From positions 436,888-500,887 of the forward strand of contig JAJLRJ010000002.1 of the NCBI GenBank assembly GCA_024195265.1: a DNA stretch of 64,000 nt. Direction: 5' to 3'. Each line of letters begins with the position of its first letter. Positions within the stretch are counted from its first letter, which is position 1. The stretch is from Dendrophyllia cribrosa. Its lineage: Eukaryota > Cnidaria > Anthozoa > Scleractinia > Dendrophylliidae. The translations under genes and the position numbers were made by a program. The notes beneath the pieces were generated by a model, which saw nothing but the letters and a program-made list of their open reading frames with translations, was not told the origin of the DNA and did no database searches. Shown here one piece after another: positions 1 to 13,800 of this stretch.

Positions 1-77
1 ATGGAAATTACCTCTAAACTCTTACACGTGACTTCCAAGCGAACGAAAACTCTCCTCGAACCGTGAGGAAACTTATA

Positions 78-324
78 CTCCATTTACACCAACGCTTAAA
101 CATGTTTAAATGTTGTTTAGTTTAAAACAGGTTTAGAAAAATACCTCCTAACCTCCCGTAATATTTGGAGTGAAATCTTTACTAAAAGAAACTTTATTGA
201 CTTTATTACCATTCCAGGTAGTTTGAGTCATATACATTTCAAAATGTTCAAGATAGAGGCTAAAAACGTAGTTAAACTAAACAACATTTAAACATGTTTA
301 ACCGTTGGTGTGAACGGGGCATTA
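78..324. repeat. Foldback (inverted-repeat) element
   Basis: Two arms of about 48 bp face each other at 78-126 and 271-324. The left arm contains ACACCAACGCTTAAACATG and the right arm contains its near reverse complement around CATGTTTAACCGTTGGTGT. This is the structure of a short MITE. A further copy of the outer tip (GCCCCATTTACAC) occurs near 440. No coding potential is seen. The family is not identified. Confidence 0.6.
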
Positions 325-2049
325 GACAGTTGGCGATGGTTTGAACTCTATGCGACTCATTTTCTGGTTTATCTCTGGTTAAATCCTTCCAATACGGTAT
401 TAATTGATCGCCATTGATTACTTGCTCCAAGCTACACAAATGCCCCATTTACACTTAATATTACTTAAAAAAAAAAGAATAAAACAAAAAAAATCAATTT
501 AGCGGACAAACTAGTTTCCTTCACAGTCCTTATTTGGCTCGTCACGCTATGCTTTATAGAACCGTGCATGACAGATTTACTTCTTATTCCCAAACCTGGA
601 GTTATCGTAAAGTGGTTCTACCCTTGGACGAAGTCCTCATGTGTCAAAAGTTAAATGAAAGCTGCCGAGCAGTACTTCTCAGTGATACTATTTAACTTGC
701 AATATTTTCCAAGTTTAAGTCGTGGAAAATTTGTCAAACTTGTTGGCTTCAGAAGAATAAAGGCTGCGAAGGATACCAAACATCACAATAAAAAGCCGCC
801 TGGGACACGGTAATGTCACTTTCCTTTTCAGGGACGAGTGAATGGAGGATCCTTTTTTCATATTTATTTTTAATTTGTACTTCATCTTGCCTGCAGATCT
901 GGCATTTTTGCATTGCCAGCGAAGGGCGCGGACCGCAAGAAAAAAAATGCAAGGGAAAGAAAATGAAACAAAATTGAACAGCTTTCTTTTCCACACGCAC
1001 CGCTTTTTTCGTCGCTAGCGCCACAGATATTTCATTTTTTTGTTTCCTGGTGCACAAAAATTAGCTAACAAAATGGAGTAGTAAATTATTTCAATTGCAC
1101 AAGAAAATTTTGCGATTTTACGTTTTAACCCTAGTCACCCACCACAAGGAAAACAAGTTTATTTTGTCCCTAAACAACTGACTATTGTAAAATTACAACA
1201 TTATTTTGTAGACACTCGTTATCCTAAACCGTTTTGATCTCGAACAGAAAGCCGTTTTCCTTGAATTATTTTGCAGTTATTTACTAACGGAACCCAAGCT
1301 TTATCGAACAAGCTTTAAATGTTCTAAACAGCGAGAGTCTAAGACATAATCAGCTTAAGCAATGACAGATTATTTTCGAATTACCACGACGCTTCATAAA
1401 CATAAAGGAAAATAGAATTGTACAAGCTAAATTTCCCTATACATTTCTACTTTTACTTTGTGAAAAGATAATTTCATTACAAGTATTGCACAAGATTATA
1501 TAATCTATAATCTATGAATTCAAGAGCTTGAAAAATTTGCTCCAAGAAAAACGAAACGTCACCAATACAGTCACCTAGTTTGTTCCTATTCATTTTTGCA
1601 TGAATAACAAAGTGTCATTATTATCATGCTAATCAATTCGTAATCAATAACTTTTTACCGGCGTAGGGTGGGGATTCAAGGGGCACCGTGTAACACACAG
1701 TAGGGTTTACCGCCATATTGATAAAATTGTTTTCCTTCTAGGTGCGTAGTGCAGCCTGGGTGCTGTGAATAAAAAAAAATACTCACATTATAATAAACAA
1801 CTATTCATCAAAGTGAAGGTGTAGAATTTTCGCACGCAAATGACCGAAATTTGCTTGTAAGTGAATAGCACTGCTATTCACCTTCAAGCAATTTTCGTTG
1901 ACAGGAACAAGTGAGTTAAAAATGATCGTTTTCGTGCTATATCATGTCACTAAAACAACTATTGACCTCAGTGTCGGTGGCCAGTGGTGAATATTTACCT
2001 TGCTACCTCCACTTCAGAATAGTTGTTAAATATTACTCAGTCATATTGG
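325..2049. other. Non-coding AT-rich stretch
   Basis: No convincing gene is seen. Short ORFs around 715-1057 on the minus strand lack recognisable motifs. A small imperfect hairpin centred near 1871 (GTGAATAGCA/CTGCTATTCAC) is the only structure noted. The missing C-terminal exon of the PDZ-LIM gene was looked for here on the minus strand and not found. Confidence 0.5.
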
Positions 2050-2303
2050 GGAGCAGGGGTGGTGCAATGATGAGAACACTCACTTCCCACCAGTGTGGCC
2101 TGGATTCGAATCCCGGAGGTGACGCCTATGTGGGTTAAGTTTAGTTTTAGTTGGTTCTTCTCCCAGGGTTTTTCTCCGGGTTACCTCTCTCCACAAAAAC
2201 GAACATTTCCAAATTCCAGTTTAATCCGGAAACAGTGAAAGTAACAGTTACTTTATGGATTTCTACTGAAATTCCATTTATTATTATTATTATTATTATT
2301 ATT
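2050..2303 (+). mobile_element. tRNA-derived SINE with (ATT)n tail
   Basis: The 5' part looks like a tRNA gene. A box-A-like stretch (GTGGTGCAATGATGAGA) at about 2060 is followed by a box-B-like GGATTCGAATCCCGG near 2100. A tRNA-unrelated body follows and the element ends in an (ATT)n run at about 2279-2303. This matches the layout of Pol III SINEs common in cnidarian genomes. The tRNA-like part is degenerate, so it is not a functional tRNA gene. Confidence 0.7.
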
Positions 2304-2757
2304 GGGAATTTTTCACAGGTTTTTTTTTCCCTGGGGCAATATTTTCAGTCAGGTCTCCTCCCGAGACCTTAGACTTCCATCACTTTCCTTAGGATATGTG
2401 CCGATCCAAGGAGAGCCTATCTTTGCATTGTTCTTATTCTGTTCTTTATTCCTATTTGCTCTAAATGGCCCGCCAACTTCTTTGATACTGATCCTAACGC
2501 TCCTACAACCACATTATTATTATTACTAGAAGTAATCACAGATTAAAGTGCGTCTCCTTAGGTACCTCGTTGTGACATGGCATTCGCGTTTCAGGCATGT
2601 TTCGGGATCTTTCTTAATTTAGGGCCGGCTTGTTCAAAGGGCGAGGAAGAAAACCTAGGGTTAGTGCTAATTTTCATTCTAGTAAAATAATTTATTGAGG
2701 GAGATTTCTTTTAAAGGGTAGTTTTCTTTTGGTTTCAACTTTGGTTTATGTAGCTTG

Positions 2758-2882
2758 ACGACGCGCTAAGCATGCTGGATACTATTGTGACGTTTCAAGA
2801 TGGCGCAGATTTGGTACCGACACTTTTCTCGATTCGTTCCGCCTAGCCGACAAGATTAGGAAGCGTCTCCTTCGTCGACGCA

Positions 2883-2917
<35 letters not shown>
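2758..2917. repeat. Dispersed repeat, copy 1, ending in (ATT)n
   Basis: The segment running from GACGACGCGCTAAGCATGC through GATTAGGAAGCGTCTCC to an ATT run is repeated with few changes at 3866-3948 and 3949-4090. The sequence just after the ATT run (AGTAATCATAGATTATAGTG) also repeats near 2530. The family is unknown and no ORF is associated. Confidence 0.65.
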
Positions 2918-3159
2918 TAGTAGTAATCATAGATTATAGTGCGTCTCCTTATCCCGTGGCACCTCGTCTTAGCCTAGTACCTCAGTTTCATGAATTAATT
3001 CAGCCACTGTTGAAAAGGGCTATGTCGCGCAATATGTCACGCAGGCAAAAACGTCGGGCCGTCATCAAACAAATTCACGCTATCGCCGTGGAATCGGGCA
3101 AAATCCTGCCGTGCTGTGTACTCCGAAAGGTCTCAGATTTTTCTGACATATAAATAGTA

Positions 3160-3804
3160 TATTTGTCTTGATTTCATTTCGGTTATTTCTCCGATTCTGA
3201 AATCATACTCCTCAGTACGTGTACCAATACCAAAACCGGAAATGAGAAATTTCGACGTTTAAGTCACGCAACATTCAACGTGAAATTTCGCAAGATTTTT
3301 CGGATAAAATTCCAACTACCAATTGCAAGTAAGACACAAGACTGTTGAATATAATTCCTTTATTAGCTAGACAAATTTTAGTCACAAAACTGCGAAATCT
3401 TTAGTCGCAAATGCGCCCGATACAGGCGCAATTTCGAGCACTGTAAAGATAAATTATCTGCGTTCTCCTGGCGCGGCCGGTCAGTGAATTATTGCTACAA
3501 GACATAAGCGAATTGCACCGTACCGTAGAACATCGCGAAGAACGACGTCGGTATTTAGGTGAAAGCTTCCCAAATCAGGCAGAGAACCACAGCAAAATCA
3601 AGATAGAACATTCAAAACATACCAGAACGGCAGCGAGGAAAATCTGTAACTTCTTGCTTGATTCCAAAGAGACCCAACAACTTACTTGGTCCGGAGAAGA
3701 ACCTTCGTCCAATTTTTCCACTGCGTACTTTTACTAGGCATTGAAATATTGAGCCGTACGATTCCAAAATCGGGAAAATATCCGAAACTAAATCAAGACA
3801 AATA
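3160..3804. repeat. Foldback element, 645 bp
   Basis: Arms of about 48 bp at 3160-3207 and 3757-3804 are imperfect reverse complements (TATTTGTCTTGATTTCATTT against the complement of AAACTAAATCAAGACAAATA). The interior contains an 81-codon ORF (3492-3737, plus strand) without recognisable motifs. It is probably a non-autonomous DNA element lying between copies of the dispersed repeat. Confidence 0.5.
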
Positions 3805-3865
3805 GATTATTCACATGTGACATTTCGGAACCCCAGCTCCCCAGGATGATGCCTGATTTCCACGC

Positions 3866-4090
3866 GATGCTGGATACCGTGATTGTGACGTTTCAAAATG
3901 GCGCAGATTTGGTACCGACACTTTTCTCGATTCGTTCCGCTTAGCCTAGACGACGCGCTAAGAATGCTGGATACTATTGTGACGTTTCAAAATGGCGCAG
4001 ATTTGGTACCGACACATTTCTCGATTCGTTCCGCTTAGCCGACAAGATTAGGAAGCGTCTCCTTCGTCGACGCAATTATTATTATTATTA
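3866..4090. repeat. Dispersed repeat, copies 2 and 3 in tandem
   Basis: Copy 2 (3866-3948) and copy 3 (3949-4090) repeat the 2758-2917 sequence. Both contain ATGGCGCAGATTTGGTACCG. Copy 3 ends in an (ATT)n run like copy 1. They are non-coding. Confidence 0.65.
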
Positions 4091-4606
4091 AGCTCTGATT
4101 AGTCGTTAACTGGATCATTAGGCGGAAAGCGAAAAGACATTTTAACTTTTTTACCTTGGCGTGTTTGTTCACCCATTTTAGATCATGAGTTGTGTCAATA
4201 TTAGTACTATGGAGGACCAGGTGTCTCCAAATGGTTCGTTCTCGCGCGCTTTCGCCTTGAATGCGCGTCACGTTTTCAGTGTGCGCTCACGTTTTTAGCT
4301 TATCCTTGGAATATCCCTACACTCTTTTACGCTCTTTTCCAATCATTATTTTGTCGTAACTCGCTGCCGAGGGCAGTTGAAGATCGAAAGTTGTAAAGTG
4401 TAGACTATTCCCAAGATCAGTCTTCCTGAGTAAAAATAGGGTCAACTTGTAGTCAGTATTACACAAGTTATTGAATATGATATAAAGAAAAACAAGTTTG
4501 GAATCAATCAAAAATGAATCATTCTGCAAATGAAAGGTAGCAGCAGAGAAGTGAATTTGTTCAAGTTTCACGGAGACATTCTGTGTAATATAATATGGCG
4601 TCTCAC

Positions 4607-4843
4607 CTGACATTTAAAGCAGCTTGCATGCCAAGGTTCACCCATCGCCTCCACCCATCGCTCACCGCCACCAATCGCACGCTTGCACAAGCTACATTTC
4701 ACGCAAAACAATTTGTTGTAATCCTCTTGGCAGTAGGGTTTCCCTCGATCAACGTTGAAGCCATCAGAACCGATCGCTCGGCCACAGTGACTGCACACAA
4801 AATGCTCGGGATGAAATGTTTTACCGACGGCTTGTACACAAGG
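4607..4843 (-). CDS. LDB3/PDLIM7-like: PDZ-LIM exon 9 (LIM2 body, start of LIM3)
   Basis: The exon begins after a CTTCACAG acceptor: [20 protein letters not shown] and onward to [12 protein letters not shown] completes LIM2. [19 protein letters not shown] and [10 protein letters not shown] form the first zinc module of LIM3. It has 79 codons in phase 0 and a CAG/GTGAGA donor, so the coding sequence continues in an exon not seen here. Confidence 0.9.
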
Positions 4844-7800
4844 CTGTGAAGATCAACAAGCTAGAGTTGACAACACTACAAACTGTTTTACTCAAAATGC
4901 AATAAATATGTCGCCATACTACGAGAAGTGAAATAATACCTTGTTTGCTAATAACAGTTCCGGAAATAATAGGGCCAAAAAAATATTGCCCTCTCCAAAT
5001 TTAAGGCCCGGAAGATCAAGGTATTTCTAAAGGGTTTTTGAAATAACGTGATACCGTGACAAGGGCTGCATTCGGAGTCATTTAAGCAAACGTCTGATTT
5101 CGATAGTACGAAAAGAAATTCCAATGCTAACCGGTGGGTAGGTGGTAACATCAAATAACAGCCGTATGTCCTCAATTTGACAAGCGGTTTGTTACCAAGC
5201 ACAACATTGCAACATAACAGCCGCATTTCCTTCTAAATATAAGATTAGACAACAGCTATATTACCTTGGATGACATTAGATAACAACCACGCTACCTTGG
5301 ATGAAATTCGATCAGTAACAGCACGGTATTATTCAGAACTGAAGTGGTAGCTACAGATAACATACACGTGCGTGACAGAACTGAAGTGGTACCTACAGAT
5401 AATATACACGTGCGTGACAGAACTGAAGTGGTAGCTACATATAACATACACACGCGTGACAAGTCCGGGAATTACTTCTCGAAATTTGTATACACACCGA
5501 GTAAAACTACGAATTGACACGGAATGGAGCAAGAGAAGTTAAAGCTGATATTTAATTGAGTGACGGAGGAACGTAGCCAAAGAAATTGGGGAGAACTGTT
5601 GTTTCGCGCCAACTGATGTGAGCTTGCGTAACCTTTGTAAAATGTTATTTTAAATTTTTAAACATAAATCCACTCATGCTCTTTGCGTGACGCAGGGTTT
5701 CTACAGCACGTTTACAGACGATCTCACATCTTAAAAAGCACATTTAATGACTAGGTAAGTTTGTTTCCATTAAAGCTGACTAATTTTACAAGAAGCAAGA
5801 TGTTCATATGCAAGAATGATAACAGTCTCTTCAATTTTAGATGGCCGAAAAAAATAAATATTTGCTTAGTAAATATCATTACTTTAAAATACATATATTA
5901 TTCCTTACATAAGAAAATAAATGTTCTTTAGCAAGCGATTAATCTTGCAGATAATAAAAAATAACTTTTTTTCGAAAGGCACTAAAAAATAACACGTTAT
6001 TGTCATTAAAATGCAAACTAACTTCTGCACGAGCGCGTAAGTTTAACAATTTAAATGTCTAGCTTTTATGGAACTACACTACTTTTTATACATGGTAATA
6101 TATCACATGTTCTTTATAAATGCTTCAATTTTCTACAGCTATGTGATTAAATCACTAATCAATCTAATGTTTCACTCTGCCACAAGACCTAAAATGTCAT
6201 TGTAAGCTACAAAAATATACATCTGTAAATACAAAACTGCTTTAGCAAGCACACAAACGTTATATGTCAAATGCAAAATCGCCAAAATTTCAATGTCATG
6301 CTTAAGCGTTTTACATTTTAATGGTATTTCTGTTTCAAACGTCGTTGATTAGCGAGAGATACAGTTCTTGTGTGGTAATCACGTGAGAAATACAGTACTT
6401 GTATGGCAATCACGTGAACAGGCTCTTATCAGGTAAGGTCTCGATAGCCCTGGTTTCTGTCCTCGTGTCTAGGGTCAACTTCCAGCCGTTTAAAAACTTC
6501 AATTTTCATCCTGCTCCCTACTGTGCGCAAAAAAAAGCGGACCCACAAAACGGCTAGGCACCAAACAGATACCTGTTCGAGAATCATTCATCTTCAGTTT
6601 TGAACACTTAACCTTGAGCTTCCGTAAAATAGGGAATTTTTTCGTTTACGAAGTATGAACAACTAAACGCAACCGGTAGCAGCTCGTAGCACTGTCAAGG
6701 CAATTAACTTAAGCTTGATCAGATAATTTTTTTTTTTACCATAATCCAATTTTTATAATCAGATTATTGCGATAAAATCAGCTAAACTTAAAAATAGAGA
6801 AATCGGATTAAAGATTTACAGTTACTGAGCATACAAACGCTGTGCGCTATTACCCAGCATGCCCTTGACGTGAGGAACGCGGGAATAGTGAAAGTCTGTG
6901 AAAACTTTCGACGTAGACTGATGAAGTCACTCATATCTTAATGCCGCACGCAAGTAACAGGCGATGTATCAGATGGATACGAGAAGATTTGTCAATTCCT
7001 GACAAAGCCAAAACACTGAGGTAAACAATCAACCTTAAGTTGAAGCAACGTCACGGTAATACTATCAGCATCTCTAGAAACCAAAGGCTGCTTAAATTAG
7101 AGCTTATTAGACAACGGAAACTGTTAAAAACTACTAAGTTAATACTTGTCATAAGGATAATACTTATAGTTTTTTCCTCTAAGCCTCTGTTTACAGTTTG
7201 CCAGTAGATACTGCGCATGCCTTAACTCGTTTCGCGCATCCTCCAAAGCATGGTGCAACTGGTTGATGTAAATCTTCAAAGGTAACAGCCTTCTCTCAGC
7301 TCTTTTAAAACGTTCATTTCTATCGGCTATATGGTATTCCAACAGATTCTTCCTCAGCACTTTGTTCTCTGTCGCTGCACTTTTCTCACGGCTCATGCTT
7401 CTCACATCTTTTATGCGCTTGTGGTACATGCCCAGCATGTCTTGGAGTGTGCGCCTGCGAGCAGTCAGCTCTCTGTAGCGGTCTTCAGTATTCTGTAGCG
7501 ATGATTGTACAATCACCATTCTTCGCGCGGCTTCATGTACTCGCTTCATGGAAGCTTCCCTGGCCGCCTTCAGCTCGGTTATTTCATATTCGATATTTTT
7601 CATGTTTCTCAAGTCTTTGGATTTCTGTTGTTCAATCTTATGGTTCACTTGCAAGTTCTCTGACATCACTCTACATTTGTTCTCCAGCCTTCCCTCCTGG
7701 TAATGAATTTTATCTTCAAGTTTTTCAAACTTGTCTTCAGCTATAAACCTCTTTCGCTCGAGCTTTGACAGTAGTGTTTTCGCTTGTTGGAAGCGCTTGA

Positions 7801-10800
7801 TAGCTGCCGGTATTGCTTGTTTCGCATTAGTTTGGCGCTCAGTGGCCTCTCGCAAAGCTTCTTTCAGAGCAACAACTTTATCCCGTATGGATCCCGTCCC
7901 AGGTTCTCCGTGCTGCTCTAATACTCCAATACTAGTGATGTTACTTATGCCAGACGACTGAGGCCAGTTATTGTTCTTATCATGTTCACTGGATCGTTGA
8001 GGGTAATTAACTCCATACACAGGACTCACATAACTTGAATGTACATTATTCTCTGCGTGGTTCTCCTGTGATTCTTTCTTTAATGTCAACGCATTGTTCA
8101 ATCGTTGAGTTTTACTTTTTGCTACAGCTTCCGCTGAATTCTTTGATTTTGTAGATGATTGGCGTATGGCCTTCAGCATTGCGCTTGAAGGCGGAGGCAC
8201 TACTGGAGGACATGCGTGAAGGCTTTTAGGCTGAAAATGTAGAAAATACACACATTCCATCACCTCATTTAACCGTTACCAAGGTAACAGAGGGATTAAC
8301 TGAAAGTTTTCACTCCGAAGTCTGGCCGAGCGATCCTTGAAAGAACTGGAACAAGAAATGAGGAAATGTTTTGTGTTCCGTGCTGTGCTGGTGATGTGCA
8401 GTTATAAGTGGTTTTAGTAATTACGGATTTAACAATTATATATTTTAATATAACACAAGATTTATATGCTATTTAGTGCACTAAAGAGTTACATTAAGAT
8501 AAATGACCGAACTATGAGTAAGTAGCGAAACGTAAGTGATTTTATTATTACTCTTAAGGCCGTGGTCTGTGCGCTGTTTGATTTCTGATCGCCATATAAC
8601 ATGTAAAATTTGAGGAAGACACAACTACCTCCCGCTGCACAGTGACCTGCTCGCTAACGGTTCACACTGTAGAGTTTCGCCTAGACACAAAGTTACAAAC
8701 ACCCGGCACCGTGTACAGCATAATAATCACAGACTCAAACCAACCAAATTAATTTCCCTAAAATTTAATTCCACGAAGGAAGGAAGGAATTTGATAAGCC
8801 AATACGTCGTCTGAAGTTCATTCCAATCAGCATCACGTGACAACACGTCAAACTGCCTTGTAAACATGCGGTGATATGGCGTGACAAGACGGCAAACTTC
8901 CTTGTAACCAGTGCAGGTGTAAGTGTGTTAGTTTCATTATTTACTGATAAATGAAGTGCAGGTGATCATGGAACAAGTTCAGCTGGGATACTTGCATTAT
9001 CGCAGACAGATACAAGATCATGGCAGAAACATTTTGATTCCGAAGACTCTCCAGTCAGGTGGGGTGTGGTTATCCTTTCCTCTCCTTCCGTCCCAATTGT
9101 TGATGATCAAGTTTGCTTTCTCAAATACAATTAACAATAATATTGCTAGATATCTGATGAAAATTAATTTATTTTATAGTACATCGCTGAATTGCTTCGA
9201 CAATATTCATATTCAGCTGAAATAGATTTAAAAATTGTAACATATTATAAGAGGAATTCAGCTAAGTGTTTCGAAAAAGAAATGTTAAAATTTATTCCAT
9301 TAAACTAATCTTGCTCTGTAATGTTTATAAGCCCCTCTACTCAAAAACCCTTTCATGTGCAGATAGATACAAGTAAATACTAGTAACATATCCAAAAATG
9401 GATAAAATTTACCAGGGATGGTACCCAATCGTTATCCTTTCAGTTCGCAGTCTAATTTTGCAACCCAAGTATTATCACCATTTTTAATACAGTACTACAA
9501 AATGTTCCTACCTTACCATATACTTCAAGAGTAAAAAAGGCACCACTTTCGGGCGGAGCCTCCTCATATAGCCCGCTATAGTGAGTATCCCTCCTCCCCT
9601 TCCCCGTATAAAATTACGAAAACTGTGTTTTTATACAGCAGTATCATATACCGTGCAATATCTAACATAAAAATTAATTTTAGTTGGTTTTTGTTAACCT
9701 CCTAATTGCTGATGTAAAGTGTAAAATATGGCTTGTTTAACAATGAGTGATGAGAATCTCGCGACATCGGAGATGCAGATATATACCGGCGTAGATATAT
9801 TAGCAGGGTTTAACGAAAGACGGTGTTTTTACGAAAGAGTCGATCTCAACAACACATCACTTGGACCGCCATGTCAAAACTTTACGTGCAATACAGTCTG
9901 ACGTCATCACAGAAGAGACTGGTCATATTATAACAGTTATTTATACATGATTTATTTTACTTTAAGTGACACTACTGTACCCATTTTTAATTATCATAAA
10001 AAAACCTGAGAAACTATGATGAACGATTTAACAAACACGATGCAGATGCCATGTACAAGAACTATGTGACTTTTGTGCAGGTGAGGCAACCAACTGCATG
10101 TGTTTTAGAATGTAGACTGTCAAAAGTGGACAATCAAGATTGAAAGATCTGATTGTCAAAACATAATTTTGTTTCCAATCCGTTTGGCTTACAGACAATG
10201 TAACATTAAAAATTACTTTGTTATACACACACTGGCTGTGGCCGCACTAGAGTAGTTAACCCGGTTATTTGTATTATTTGCAATTATTTAATTAATTAAT
10301 TAAAATTAACTGGTTTAACAAAATTCCTGATGCGGCCGCGTATTTTTGGCGTTTACCGAATTTTAACCGTGTTAGCGGTTCCCATGGAAATTAATTAAAG
10401 AACAATAGATTTTTTTAACCGGGTTGCCTCGCTAGGTAGTTTAGTGCAGGTTAACTTTCCCGATCTGTCAATCATCTTCGCTTACGCGGTAATTTTTGGC
10501 TTCCTGTTGAATTCGTGGACCTTCTTAGGGACGACTTTCAATTTCAAATAGAGAAAGGAAAACCGTCTATAATTTGATCATCTGACGATGTTGTTTTGCA
10601 GGGAATAACAATATGTAAAATGCACGTGCAGAGGCATTGTTTTCGCTCATTAATCGTATTGTTTTGTGCAGCTCTCGTTAGCAAATGATAACATGATCTC
10701 TCATGTTCAAAGTTCAAGCTTCTGAAGTGCGGCCGCTCAGAAAAATAAACTCGGTTATTTTACTTTTCACCGAGTTATTTTAACCGGGTTACTAAAAAAA

Positions 10801-13800
10801 TAACTCAGTTAACTCACCAAGTGCGGCCGCAGCCACTAAGAGTTAAGAGCCCTTCACAAAAACTGTTTGAAGAAATGCTAATTGTTTAATCATGCAACAC
10901 ACACTGCTGGTTGCCTTGTAGAGAGAATATGGTGGGTGACAAGTTACACAAGACGATAATGTACATGTATGTAGTTTCATGCGATAATGTGTATACTGTA
11001 ATTTGTGCATAAAAAGACATAACTTGAGGTTTCCAAACAAAAATTCTAGGTCTTTGCTTTTAAAACACTATGCTTGGTAACATACCACTGCAAAAATTCT
11101 ACTGTCAATATTCTTTCAAAGAGCATTTCTCGGCCAAACTCAGGAGCTACAAGGAGGCACTTTTAACCATTTGCTGCGATTAACAACATGTGACACACTT
11201 TTGTGGATGTCTGGAAGCTACATTGATGGTAAAATGTATTTGGATTACACTTACAATGTGATTAACAATGACAAATAACCAACACAGGTAATGAGGCATT
11301 AAGAGCAGCAAACTTAGATTTGTTTACTTTCACTCATTCATTCCATCGCACACCTCAGGATCTCCTATGTCAGCACTGAGCAGCTGATGTAAGCTCCGTA
11401 TCATCCCTAAAAATAACTGCTTAACTGCACCACAAAATACTTTTTTTTACTATGGGAAATAAATTAGCCTTCTGGGGCCCAAGATTAAACACTTCCGTTC
11501 AAAACTGATCATGAAAACGCATTGAAATTATGTAACTGTTTTAGTTGGAAAACTGTCATTTTGTTGTCACCCATTCCAGGTTTTTTTATATTTGAAAGCT
11601 TACTACATACATGTAGGTTCCATGTAACAAATTACTCCCAAACTTTGCAAACCTATTTTCTAATAATGTGATGAGGTTTATTGATTAATATTTGCTTGGC
11701 AGTGACCAGCTCTGCATTGACAGACCATCCATGAAGTGAGTTTTCCCAAGCACATTATTATGATAATCCATGATTAATGTTTCCTCTGAACTCAAAATTC
11801 AATTACTTCAAAAATATCAGAATAGAAAACATTTTTTTTAAATCTTCAGTTTTCAATGTACCGGTAAACAATCAAGCCGAAATTTAAATTTAACAGTGAA
11901 AATCATTGCTAAAAGAAACAAACTTCTGTAAAGTTTGTTTTGTTGTTGTTGTGACTTTTAATATTGGATTGACATAAACCAGCTATTAAACAACAAGGTC
12001 CAGGAGCAAAAAATATAGCACAAGCACTACTCACCCCAGAGATTGGTTGCTTGCAAGTTTCACAGTGAGGTGCAAAGTACTTGTTGTAGTCCTTTTCACA
12101 ATACAACTTTCCACCCTCCTCTATGAAGCCCTGGTTCTGGAGCGATTCACCACATCCATCGCAGACAAAATGTTCAGGGTGCCACGCCTTGCCAATAGCA
12201 CTAACAAAGGGTCCACTAATTCACCCAAAAAATACAAAACACATGTTAGCATAATATCTACGCTTTTAATTTATTATAATATCACATCATTCTAATTTCT
12301 TCTTAGCCATAACCACTTGGCTCCATTACCAGGTGTACAGACTCACCCCAGGGAGCAATGAAAATAGAGCCTATAGAGGTTTTGCACGGCAGCCATGTTG
12401 CATGGCAGGAACAATGAAAATGTTTTGCATAAAGGCTGGTTCTCATATAATCGTCCCGGTTGCTCCGGTCGTCCAAGTCGTTTCAAATGTTTTTTGCAAA
12501 CGACTCAGCCAATCGGGACGACTCGATCGATTTGGGTTCTCATATGATCGTCCCGGTCATCTGGAACGTCAATAGTGCGGTCGAAAACTGGGTCCGACAA
12601 CATGTTTTGGGCAATAATACTGCATTCTGGGGTAGATTTGGGTCGCTTTGATTGCCTCAGTCGTCCCGGTCGCCTGACAGTAGTTTGCATATGATCGTCC
12701 CTGATTTTTCACGATCGTCCCAGTTGTCTGGGTCGTTTGCGATCATCCCAGGTTGTCTCATGCATTTTTTGAAACGACTCGGACAACCGGGACGATTATA
12801 TGAGAACCAGCCTTTAGAAAGAACATTCCTTCCCATAGGGAAAAGAATCTATTGTTCCTGCCATGCAACATGGCTGCCAAGCAAAACCTCTATACATTAT
12901 ACCCTCAGCATTTAGTAACAGTAATTATTTGATGTCAAAATTTCATCTCAATAATAAAGCATACAGATTGTGAGAATAGAACTCAAAAGTGTGTAACTAC
13001 ATTTTGTATTTCAAATACAATTTACACTGTATATAAAAAAATTATATCTTTGTCATGTGAAACACTATTCAGAGTTTTTAACCTATCTATTATACTGTTT
13101 ACCATTATCCCTGACTGACTAAACACTAAATTATACATACAAGGAAGACTTTGTTATTACCGTATTTACCCGTGTATTAGTCGATCCCATGTATAAGTCG
13201 ACCCCCTATTTTTGAGGCCAAAAACTAAGTTTTCTTCATTTCTGGGTAAGAATTTTGTTGAAAAACTTATCTTGTATTTCTTAGAATTATCTTTCAGGTA
13301 CTATGAATATATGAAAAAATCACAGCAAGTTTTAACATGAAGTTTATTATCGCGCGCACGTGAACGTTTAAGCAGGTTTTAGCAACATGTGTATATGCGG
13401 GCATTTTGTCCATAATTTTTTACATAGGCTTATAAAATCAAACATTCTAATTCAAAATGAACCTTTCTAATTGTGGAGAGGTGGAAAGAAGCTTTAGAAG
13501 ACAGGCAAAACACCAAAGAAGCTCAAGAATTTTTGAAAACGACTTGATAAACAAATTGCCAAGCTTGCTCGGGGAACTTGGTAACCAAGCTACAAAATCG
13601 GTTGAGTACTGGTAACCGATAACTGCACGTGCTTACTAAGCCAGGTTACTAAGCAGCAAAGGATGTTTTTCTTTGAGCAGATTTACGGCTTTATTAGCAG
13701 CAAATGTCAGCCCTTTATTCCAAAATTGTGCTAGTGAGTATTTACAACATTCAGCTTTATATTAAGCAGATAAATCTTAATGTATTTCAACTTGAACTGC

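Noticed and set aside
749..1057. Minus ORF with CQIC that might complete LIM3
   Set aside because: Cys/His spacing does not fit a LIM module and no in-phase acceptor was found.
2085..2130. tRNA gene
   Set aside because: Only degenerate A- and B-box resemblance and a SINE body and tail follow. No cloverleaf could be folded by eye.
8956..9225. Plus-strand ORF starting [14 protein letters not shown], possible first exon
   Set aside because: The ORF loses coding character after about 9058, and no partner exon was found.
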